Shown here: positions 1 through 5,765 of the stretch, in pieces
Numbering within the stretch: position 1 is the stretch's first letter
Layout: every line of letters begins with the position of its first letter
Assembly: GCA_938003555.1 (NCBI GenBank)
Contig: CALKXN010000288.1
Span: 1 to 8,063 of the forward strand
Origin: an uncultured Robiginitomaculum sp.
GTDB taxonomy: Bacteria; Pseudomonadota; Alphaproteobacteria; Caulobacterales; Maricaulaceae
Length of the DNA: 8,063 nucleotides
Reading direction: 5' to 3'
Translations under genes and position numbers: made by a program
The notes under the pieces: generated by a model
Told to the model about the DNA's origin: nothing
Databases searched by the model: none
The model's input: only the letters and a program-made list of their open reading frames with translations

Positions 1-162
1 GCGGGCTTCACGTAGCGCGTCGGGCGCGGCGCCAATGCGATGCACCGCGACATATCCCTCCTCGCCCTGTGTCAGCAGCACGCCATGGCTGCGCGCGAAA
101 CTATAGGTGAGGCGCGGCAAAGGCGCGGCCATGTCAGCACGATTATGCGCCGCAATGTCCAT
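1..162 (-). CDS. gspE: Type II secretion ATPase GspE, N-terminal fragment (cut by window edge)
   Basis: Only the first 54 codons are visible; the gene continues past the left edge. The reading contains LPRLTYSFARSHGVLL at residues 14-29, which matches the conserved LPF/YSFARRHGVLL opening of GspE/PulE cytoplasmic ATPases. These ATPases dock on the inner-membrane platform and power pseudopilus assembly in type II secretion. The Walker motifs lie outside the window, so the ATPase itself cannot be checked. The start is taken at 162 because its ATG shares one base with the gspD TAA (TAATG), which suggests translational coupling; a second ATG eleven codons in (MAAPLP) is possible. No clear Shine-Dalgarno sequence precedes either start. 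The identification rests on this N-terminal motif plus the position directly downstream of gspD. Confidence 0.82.
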   Translation of the reverse strand, partial: MDIAAHNRADMAAPLPRLTYSFARSHGVLLTQGEEGYVAVHRIGAAPDALREAR

Positions 163-2045
163 TATGGATCAATCGCCATGTCTAGCTTCGCTGTTCCGTC
201 TTCGGAGTTTTGAGATTGATATTCCCGCATCGTCCGAAGGCGCTCTTGGGTGATCGGGCGGGCGTCCTCGGCGTTACGAATAATCGTCGGACGAAGAAAA
301 ACCATTAAATTGGTTTTAACCCGCGACTTACCACGGGACTGGAACAGGCGCCCAATGACGGGAGCATCGCCAAGAAGCGGCACTTTATCAATATCAAGCT
401 GCTCATCATCCTGAATGAGACCGCCCAAAACTATGACCTCGCCATCATTGGCCAAAACCGTTGTTGAAATTTCGCGTTTATTTAAAACAAAATCCGTCGA
501 TACACCAGTAAGCGCGCCGGAAATTGAGGACACTTCTTGGCTGATCGTTAGGCGAACAACATCGCCTTCGCTAATTTGCGGCAGCACTTCAAGTTTGATG
601 CCGACATCTTGGCGCTCAAATGTGCGGAAGGGGTTAAGGTTGTTCCCGCCAAGGCTTTCCCCTGTCGTGATTGGGATTTCTTGACCCACCAAAAACGTCG
701 CCGGAACATTATCCATTGTCGTGACAAAGGGCGTGGACAGGACATTAGAATTATCATCCGTTTCGACAGCGTTTAGCACAACAGAAAATAATGTATTTCC
801 GGATAGCCCTGCGCCGCCTAAAATCCCGCCATCTAGTCCGAACAGGCTATTGAGCGCCGCGCTTGGAATATTAGCATTGGTCGCGCCGTCTGTGCCTGCC
901 GTTGCCACAGCTCCGGTGAGGGATAAAATATTAGGCGCTTGGCGGGAGTAATTTGTTCCAACAAAAGGCACCGAATTGCCATTGGCTCCGGCCAGCGCAA
1001 ATTGCAGGCCGAGGTCTTTGGTGGCCGTATCTGAGACTTCGACGATAATTGCTTCGACTAAAACTTGCGGGCGGCGCTGATCAAGGCGGCGAATGACGCC
1101 GCTTAGCGCTTGCTGCGTTTCGCCAGAGGCGCTGATGATGATAGAATTGCTCTCCACATCAAAAGCGACAGTCGGTGAAGGCTGTCCTTCGATATTATAG
1201 CTCGGGAGTAATTTTTCTAGAATCTTCGCAATTTGTTCGCCGTCAGCAAAGCGCAGACTAATGACGCTGACTGCGCCGCGCGGCGTGATTCCGCCGCGAT
1301 CCATTTGCGAGATAATCGGGCGAAGGCGGGCAATATCGGCGGTGGTGCCCTCCAGGATAAGGCTATTATTTCCAGGAATCGCGATGGCGCGATATGATCC
1401 GCGCGGGCCAGCGATTTTGTTAATCGCGTCTTCGGCGTCCAGCGCGCTAATTTGCGACAGCTGCACCGTCTCCATGACTTTACCATCAGTATCCATGGCC
1501 GAAACAATCTCGCGGGCCTTGCGTAGATTTTCCGGAAAATCAGTCACAACAATAATATTGCCGCCCGACGTGGCCGTCAAAACGCCTTGGCTGTGCATGA
1601 CGGGTTTAATCAATTTCGCGGCTTCGGCGGCGTCAACATAATTGAGACGAATAATCGTTGTCGCGAGCGTCCCATTATAGCCGCTATTTTGAACGAAAGG
1701 CGCGTCTTGGGCTGCGCCTTGCAGCAGCGTGATGCGATACTCCCCCGTCGCGGTGCGCGTGACCGCATAGCCATGCAATCGCATAACATCTTTGAACACC
1801 GCAAAAACTTCGGCTTTGGACAAGTTCTGCTCGGAACTTATCGTGACTTTGCCTTGGACGCGCGGATCCACCAAAAATGTCTTTCCGGTGACAACCGAAA
1901 CATCATCAATAAAGGCGCGAATATCGGCCTGCTGCATTGTGATTAAATGGCCGCCATTTTGCGCCATGACGGGCGCGGCCGTCACAAATAGGCTGGCTGC
2001 GGTGAAGGCCGCGCCAAAGGCAAGATGTTTCAGACTCTGTTTCAT
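162..2045 (-). CDS. gspD: Type II secretion system outer-membrane secretin GspD
   Basis: This 627-residue protein would form the multimeric outer-membrane channel through which folded exoproteins leave the periplasm. Residues 1-28 look like a Sec signal peptide: MKQSLKH, then a hydrophobic stretch, with cleavage expected after VMA and before Q29. An N0 domain follows (about 32-110), then three N1-N3 type repeats (about 126-325) and the secretin barrel (about 328-592). The barrel contains QVLVEAIIVEV at 327-337, a Gly/Ala-rich gate region around 376-416, FLVGQEIPI at 451-459 and the secretin signature VPLLGDAPVIGRLF at 555-568. A tail of about 35 polar residues ends the protein and could be a pilotin-binding region. 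The frame is open to a TTG at 2063, but the ATG at 2045 is preferred: it begins a proper signal peptide and has AGGGA nine bases upstream. It overlaps gspE by one base. Other secretins (PilQ, type III) are less likely given the N0-N3 layout and the gspE neighbour. Confidence 0.95.
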   Translation of the reverse strand: MKQSLKHLAFGAAFTAASLFVTAAPVMAQNGGHLITMQQADIRAFIDDVSVVTGKTFLVDPRVQGKVTISSEQNLSKAEVFAVFKDVMRLHGYAVTRTATGEYRITLLQGAAQDAPFVQNSGYNGTLATTIIRLNYVDAAEAAKLIKPVMHSQGVLTATSGGNIIVVTDFPENLRKAREIVSAMDTDGKVMETVQLSQISALDAEDAINKIAGPRGSYRAIAIPGNNSLILEGTTADIARLRPIISQMDRGGITPRGAVSVISLRFADGEQIAKILEKLLPSYNIEGQPSPTVAFDVESNSIIISASGETQQALSGVIRRLDQRRPQVLVEAIIVEVSDTATKDLGLQFALAGANGNSVPFVGTNYSRQAPNILSLTGAVATAGTDGATNANIPSAALNSLFGLDGGILGGAGLSGNTLFSVVLNAVETDDNSNVLSTPFVTTMDNVPATFLVGQEIPITTGESLGGNNLNPFRTFERQDVGIKLEVLPQISEGDVVRLTISQEVSSISGALTGVSTDFVLNKREISTTVLANDGEVIVLGGLIQDDEQLDIDKVPLLGDAPVIGRLFQSRGKSRVKTNLMVFLRPTIIRNAEDARPITQERLRTMREYQSQNSEDGTAKLDMAIDP

Positions 2046-2201
2046 TTCACTATGTCCCTGCAAAGCCGCCTATAAAGTTACGAATGTAAGTTCACCCGAC
2101 ACTCACGTTTATCACACCTACTCTAAGGTGCAAGTTACACCACGCCCACATAGAGCATGCAAGGCTTGCCGCAAAGAGCGGCCTAAGATAGGTGTTTACC
2201 C
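2046..2201. promoter_or_regulatory. Divergent intergenic region between gspD and pxpA
   Basis: This 156-base gap must carry the outward promoters for gspD (minus) and pxpA (plus). No textbook -35/-10 pair could be assigned with confidence on either strand. Three short dyads are visible: TTAC-GAAT-GTAA at 2078-2089, GGTGCAA-G-TTACACC at 2127-2141 (six of seven arm bases pair) and GCAAG-G-CTTGC at 2159-2169. AAGTTAC also occurs twice (2075-2081 and 2132-2138). The pxpA start has a modest AGGTG seven bases upstream (2190-2194); gspD has AGGGA nine bases upstream of its ATG. Promoter function follows from gene orientation; the dyads as operators are only a guess. Confidence 0.55.
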
Positions 2202-2975
2202 ATGACAGCGGTAATCGATTTAAATGCAGATTTAGGCGAAGCGGAAAGCCCGCAAGGCCGCGCATGGGAGCGTGAAATTCTCTCCTATGTCAGCAGCGCC
2301 AATCTGGCCTGCGGCGGTCATGCCGGAAGCCTTGAGATTATGGCCGAGATGTGCGCGCTATCCAAAGCGCGCGGCGTCGCCATTGGCGCGCATCCCGCCT
2401 ATCCGGATCGTGAAAATTTTGGCCGTATCTCTAAACAGCTTGGCGTAGATATAAGCGCGCGAGATTTATCCAATGCCCTGATGTCGCAAATCGTCACCCT
2501 CTCTGAAATTGCATATGATGCGGATCATCCCATCACCTATGTCAAACCCCATGGCGCGCTCTATAATGACACGGCCCGCCAGCCCGCTTTGGCCAAGCTC
2601 ATCTGTGACGTGGTTTTTGAGATTGATCCCAAACTGGCCGTTATGGGCTTTCCGGGCGGGCATATACAGGCCAGCGCAAAGCAAGCGGGGCTGCGCTTTA
2701 TTGGCGAGGCCTTTATTGACCGCGCCTATAGAGATGACGGAACGCTTGTCCCGCGCGGGCAAGACGGCGCGGTTCTTCGCGGCCAGACGGATCGCCTCTC
2801 ACAGCTGGACAGCCTTGTTTTTGACCGCCGCGTTAAAACCCATAACGGCGAATATATTGATATTGCCCCGGCCTCATTATGCCTGCACGGCGATAGCGCA
2901 GGCGCGCTTGAAACGGCCAAAGCGGCGCGCGCCTTACTGGATCAACGCGGCGTAAAGGTCACCTGCGCGCAATGA
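2202..2975 (+). CDS. pxpA: 5-oxoprolinase subunit A (LamB/YcsF family)
   Basis: This protein of 257 residues is full length for the family. PxpA acts with PxpB and PxpC in the cytoplasm to hydrolyse 5-oxoproline to glutamate at the cost of ATP, removing a spontaneous breakdown product of glutamine and glutamate. The LamB/YcsF hallmarks are in order: DLNADLGE at residues 6-13, SANLACGGH at 32-40, GAHPAYPD at 62-69, YVKPHGALYN at 113-122, GEAFIDRAY near 168-176 and CLHGDS at 227-232. The start is supported by the family-typical beginning a few residues before DLNADLGE and by AGGTG at 2190-2194. It is the first gene of a three-gene unit; its TGA overlaps the pxpB ATG (ATGA at 2972-2975). Older annotations call this family lactam utilisation protein LamB; the pxpABC context favours 5-oxoprolinase. 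Confidence 0.95.
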   Translation: MTAVIDLNADLGEAESPQGRAWEREILSYVSSANLACGGHAGSLEIMAEMCALSKARGVAIGAHPAYPDRENFGRISKQLGVDISARDLSNALMSQIVTLSEIAYDADHPITYVKPHGALYNDTARQPALAKLICDVVFEIDPKLAVMGFPGGHIQASAKQAGLRFIGEAFIDRAYRDDGTLVPRGQDGAVLRGQTDRLSQLDSLVFDRRVKTHNGEYIDIAPASLCLHGDSAGALETAKAARALLDQRGVKVTCAQ

Positions 2976-3628
2976 CCCCGTATCGCCTTATGTCATATGG
3001 GGATGACGCGCTGCTGGTGGATTTCAAAGAAGATCAAAGCACGGCGCTCGCTGGATATGTCGCGCAGCTTCGTGAGACACAATTATTCTCTGACGTCATC
3101 CCCGCTTACCGCTCAATCACAGTGCAATTTAATCCCGAAAGCGTCAGTGAAAAGCGTGTGCGTGATGTCATAACGCAAGCCCTCGCAAACCCGGTTGCGC
3201 TCTCGCCCGGCCCCGTCATTGAGGTGCCTGTCTATTATAATGGCGCGGATTTACGCAGCGCGGCCAAAAGCTTGAACCTCACGCCCAAGGCGCTGATGAC
3301 AGCCCATAGCGCGCCGATTTACGGTGTGGCCTTTTTAGGGTTTTTGCCCGGTTTTACATTTCTCTCGGGCCTGCCCGATGCGCTGGCCTTGCCGCGCTTA
3401 GACACGCCGCGCTTGCGGGTGAAACCGGGCAGTGTTGGCATTGCCGGCAACCAAACCGGGATTTACGCCCTGCCCAGTCCCGGCGGCTGGCAGCTATTGG
3501 GACGCACGCCGTGGCGGCTGTTTAATCCGGATGCCAAAGCGCCCTTTCGGTTCAAGGCTGCAGATCGCCTTAAATTCATGCCCATTTCAAAGGCTGAATT
3601 TGACGCCCTCTCCGAGCATGATCAATGA
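2972..3628 (+). CDS. pxpB: 5-oxoprolinase subunit B (KipI/AHS1 family)
   Basis: The 218-residue product carries the carboxyltransferase-like AHS1 domain. The beginning YRLMSYGDDALLVDF is typical of KipI-type proteins. The conserved core includes VPVYYNGADL at 85-94, VAFLGFLPGFTFLSGLP at 119-135, and RVKPGSVGIAGNQTGIY at 149-165 followed by PGGWQLLGRTPWRLF at 170-184. PxpB pairs with PxpC; together with PxpA they form the bacterial ATP-dependent 5-oxoprolinase. In Bacillus the related KipI inhibits the sporulation kinase KinA, but the adjacent pxpA and pxpC point to the metabolic role here. The gene overlaps both neighbours by four bases (ATGA), so translation is probably coupled through the unit. 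Only a weak AAGGT lies upstream of its start. Confidence 0.94.
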   Translation: MTPYRLMSYGDDALLVDFKEDQSTALAGYVAQLRETQLFSDVIPAYRSITVQFNPESVSEKRVRDVITQALANPVALSPGPVIEVPVYYNGADLRSAAKSLNLTPKALMTAHSAPIYGVAFLGFLPGFTFLSGLPDALALPRLDTPRLRVKPGSVGIAGNQTGIYALPSPGGWQLLGRTPWRLFNPDAKAPFRFKAADRLKFMPISKAEFDALSEHDQ

Positions 3629-4506
3629 TCAGAGCCGAAATTCAAATCATCCGCCCCGGTCTGCAAACGACGATACAGGATTTTGGCCGCGCGGGGCTTC
3701 GTCATCAAGGCGTCCCAGCCAGCGGAGCCGCTGATCCGCGCGCGATGATTAACGCCAATCGCTGCGCGGGCGTCGATGACGGCGCGGCAGTTTTTGAATT
3801 TACATTAAGCGGCCCAACTCTGCGCGTGACGGTCGATACGGGTTTTGCAGTGGCCGGCGCGCCCTGCGAAATCAAACTCAATGGCCGCCATGTCAGCGCG
3901 TTTAAAGGCCATCTAGCCAAAGCCGGAAGCCTGATCGAAATTGGCCGTATCACGCAGGGCGCGCGCGGCTATGTCGCCTTTGACCGCGCCATCGCCGCGC
4001 GCGAATTTGGCGGATCAAAATCAACACATATCTATTCCGGCATCGGGGGTCACAAAGGCCGGGCGCTGGAGAAACATGACCGCATCGCGCTTGGCCCGCG
4101 CGGCGGCGGCGGCCTGTCGCGCGAAGACGCGCTTCGCATTTTAACACCGCAAATTTTGCGCATCGTCCCGGGTCCGGAATTTGATCGTCTCACCAAAGCC
4201 TCTCAAGACCTCCTCACGCGCAATAAGTTTATCGCAGGGCCGCAAACTGACCGTATGGGCACGCGCCTCATGGGTGATAAACTCAGTTTAAAATCCACAA
4301 CAAAACAAATGGTCAGCAGCGCGCTTTTGCCTGGAACATTACAGCTCCCGGCAGGCGGACAAATCGTTTTATCTCTTGTAGATAGTCACTGCACTGGCGG
4401 CTATGTCCGCGCCGCCCGTATCATCCGCCGCGACCTTCCCTTAACCGGACAAATCAAACCCGGCGCCCCCATCTGGTTTCGCTGGGCGCGGGAGCGTGAT
4501 GTTTAG
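3625..4506 (+). CDS. pxpC: 5-oxoprolinase subunit C (KipA/AHS2 family)
   Basis: This 293-residue protein is the biotin-dependent-carboxylase-like AHS2 subunit that partners PxpB. The family opening IRPGLQTTIQDFGRAG appears at residues 9-24, followed by GVPASGAAD; RIVPGPEFDRL lies near 179-189 and QTDRMGTRL near 207-215. The signature segment LPGTLQLPAGGQIVLSLVDS is followed by HCTGGY. In most relatives I recall, this reads D-x-Q-T-T-G-G-Y, so H and C replace two usual residues. The protein ends WFRWARERDV, roughly 15-20 residues sooner than E. coli PxpC (about 310 residues). It starts inside the pxpB stop (ATGA at 3625-3628) and is the last gene of the pxp unit. Fourteen bases after its stop begins a ParD-like fragment. 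Confidence 0.93.
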   Translation: MIRAEIQIIRPGLQTTIQDFGRAGLRHQGVPASGAADPRAMINANRCAGVDDGAAVFEFTLSGPTLRVTVDTGFAVAGAPCEIKLNGRHVSAFKGHLAKAGSLIEIGRITQGARGYVAFDRAIAAREFGGSKSTHIYSGIGGHKGRALEKHDRIALGPRGGGGLSREDALRILTPQILRIVPGPEFDRLTKASQDLLTRNKFIAGPQTDRMGTRLMGDKLSLKSTTKQMVSSALLPGTLQLPAGGQIVLSLVDSHCTGGYVRAARIIRRDLPLTGQIKPGAPIWFRWARERDV

Positions 4507-4520
4507 GGGAGGCTCCATAA

Positions 4521-4628
4521 TTGATCGCGACTGAACAGTCAGTTGAAAAGAACGGCTATGTCACAGCGACATCGTCCGAAATGTTAGATTATTTTAAAAC
4601 GAAACGCCGCAAAAATGACGACGGTTGA
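4521..4628 (+). pseudogene. Truncated ParD-like antitoxin fragment, 35 codons
   Basis: A small frame opens with TTG eight bases after a strong GGGGAGG (4506-4512) that overlaps the pxpC stop. Its 35 residues include SVEKNGYVTATSSEMLDYF, which resembles the middle of ParD-type antitoxins (a V-x-x-G-x-Y-x-x-x-S-E pattern leading into a helix), and then a basic KTKRRKNDDG tail. The usual first 15-20 residues, which make the ribbon-helix-helix DNA-binding strand, are missing, and so is most of the toxin-wrapping C-terminus. It overlaps the next frame by 14 bases, the typical layout of antitoxin-toxin pairs. I read it as a decayed antitoxin; the good ribosome binding site leaves open that a small peptide is still made. 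The family match is from pattern recall only. Confidence 0.45.
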
Positions 4629-4785
4629 TTTCTCTACTGACGCGCGAGAGGATTTATATCGTATTTGGAATTACGGCAGAGATAATTGGGGCGCCAAAGC
4701 CGCTGATCAATATTATATGCGCAAACATGATGGCGTAAAAATAATGGCCGTAATTGGCCGTCAAGATTTAACGCTGCGCCTATAG
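4615..4785 (+). pseudogene. ParE/RelE-superfamily toxin with an apparent internal deletion, 56 codons
   Basis: The frame encodes 56 residues against about 95-100 for ParE. Residues 5-34 (DFSTDAREDLYRIWNYGRDN, then WGAKAADQYY) match the ParE first strand and helical hairpin, with its A-x-x-D-L-x-x-I-W-x-Y pattern. Residues 37-56 (KHDGVKIMAVIGRQDLTLRL) match the ParE end, where a D-G-x-x-I strand leads to an I-x-G-R-Q-D tail. The 35-45 residues that normally lie between, carrying the central strands, are absent, so an in-frame deletion near 4714-4731 is the simplest reading. It overlaps the ParD-like frame by 14 bases and ends five bases before the convergent glk stop. It is probably non-toxic; a real miniature protein cannot be excluded. 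Confidence 0.5.
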
Positions 4786-4790
4786 TCTCT

Positions 4791-5765
4791 TTAAAGCGCC
4801 GCGCTGGCTGCGCCGTAAAGCGCTGTGAAATTGGCCATGATGATTTTGACGGGAATGTCTTGGACAAACCAGCTGCCTGCGCCGCGGCTTCGGAAATGAG
4901 ATTTAAAATCACTGTCGTCTATGAAAGGCGCGATGTGGCGCGACACGCCGCCGCCAACACAGACCCCGCCTGCTGCGCCAAGGCCCAGCGCAACATTTCC
5001 GGCATAGCCGCCAAGGATGTTACAGAACACATCAATGCATTTTCGCGCCGCGCCGGTTTCATCGGCCAAGCCCGCATCGATAATTTCAGTTTCTTTCTGG
5101 CACACCGGAGCTTCGTCCCAAATTTCACAAAGCGCGAGATAGAGACGTAAAAATCCCGGGCCGGACAAAATGGTTTCAAAGCTGACATAAATCAGATCGC
5201 GCGAGAGTACGCGCAGCACTTCGCGCTGCGTGTGGGTTTGCGGTGAAAATCCGATATGGCCGCCTTCGGTCGCGATAACTTGACGCTCGCGCAGGTTTTG
5301 CCCCGGCAGTGGCGGCAAGACGCAAGATAGGCCAAGTCCGGTTCCGGGGCCCAGCACAGCAATATTTTTTGTGCGGTCAAATCCCCCGGGAATCACGGTC
5401 TGAAACCCATCATCGGGAATGACCATCGCGCCGCGCGCAAGCGCGACAAAGTCATTCATGACGACCGCTTCGTCAAATGCGAACTGATCACATAATTTGC
5501 CTTCGCTGACAATCCATTCCGTATTGGTCATGCGGATTTCATCATCAAATTTCGGGCCGGCAAAGGCAAAGCTGGCGCGGCGCGGGCGCTCTTTCACACT
5601 GTCCAAATAGGTTGTGACAGCAGCGTCGAAATTGGCAAAGTTTTTGACGGGATGTCGCTCGGATTTATGCAAAGCGATCGCACCATTTTTCGTGCGCTCA
5701 GCCAGCGCAAATCGCACATTTGTGCCGCCAATATCCCCGACGAGAACAGCATCTTTTATCGGCAT
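4791..5765 (-). CDS. glk: Glucokinase (bacterial Glk family)
   Basis: The 324-residue enzyme phosphorylates glucose to glucose 6-phosphate with ATP in the cytoplasm, feeding the Entner-Doudoroff route. The phosphate-binding GDIGGTNVRFAL lies at residues 10-21, the MTNTEW segment at 79-84, VMNDFVALARG at 102-112 with Asp105 as the expected catalytic base, the adenosine-region loop VLGPGTGLG at 137-145 and EGGHIGF at 167-173 for the sugar pocket. A Gly-rich C-terminal stretch (LGAAGGVCVGGGV, 262-274) and NFTALYGAA at 312-320 complete the E. coli-type Glk pattern, which distinguishes it from ROK-family kinases. Length matches the family (about 320). Its ATG shares one base with the edd stop (TAATG at 5763-5767), and no strong ribosome binding site is seen, so translation is probably coupled to edd. 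Confidence 0.95.
   Translation of the reverse strand: MPIKDAVLVGDIGGTNVRFALAERTKNGAIALHKSERHPVKNFANFDAAVTTYLDSVKERPRRASFAFAGPKFDDEIRMTNTEWIVSEGKLCDQFAFDEAVVMNDFVALARGAMVIPDDGFQTVIPGGFDRTKNIAVLGPGTGLGLSCVLPPLPGQNLRERQVIATEGGHIGFSPQTHTQREVLRVLSRDLIYVSFETILSGPGFLRLYLALCEIWDEAPVCQKETEIIDAGLADETGAARKCIDVFCNILGGYAGNVALGLGAAGGVCVGGGVSRHIAPFIDDSDFKSHFRSRGAGSWFVQDIPVKIIMANFTALYGAASAAL

Noticed and set aside
1261..1946. Long plus-strand open frames opposite gspD
   Set aside because: They are antisense to a full-length secretin with strong family motifs, show no recognisable domains, and arise from codon bias on the coding strand.
2045..2063. Longer GspD start at the TTG (MQGHSE extension)
   Set aside because: It adds polar residues before a normal signal peptide, and the AGGGA that serves the ATG at 2045 lies within the extension.
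3618..3630. TGATCA repeated as TGATCAATGATCA at the pxpB/pxpC junction
   Set aside because: Short self-complementary hexamer at a coding overlap; readily explained by the ATGA junction and local codons.
4737..4761. Possible terminator for glk: on the minus strand GGCC-AATTAC-GGCC followed by TATTTTT
   Set aside because: The firm stem is only four base pairs with a mismatch just outside, and it lies inside the ParE-like frame. Too weak to call.
4796..4806. AGCGC-C-GCGCT dyad at the 3' end of glk
   Set aside because: The loop would be one base and it lies in the glk coding end with no T-run; alanine codons in GC-rich sequence explain it.
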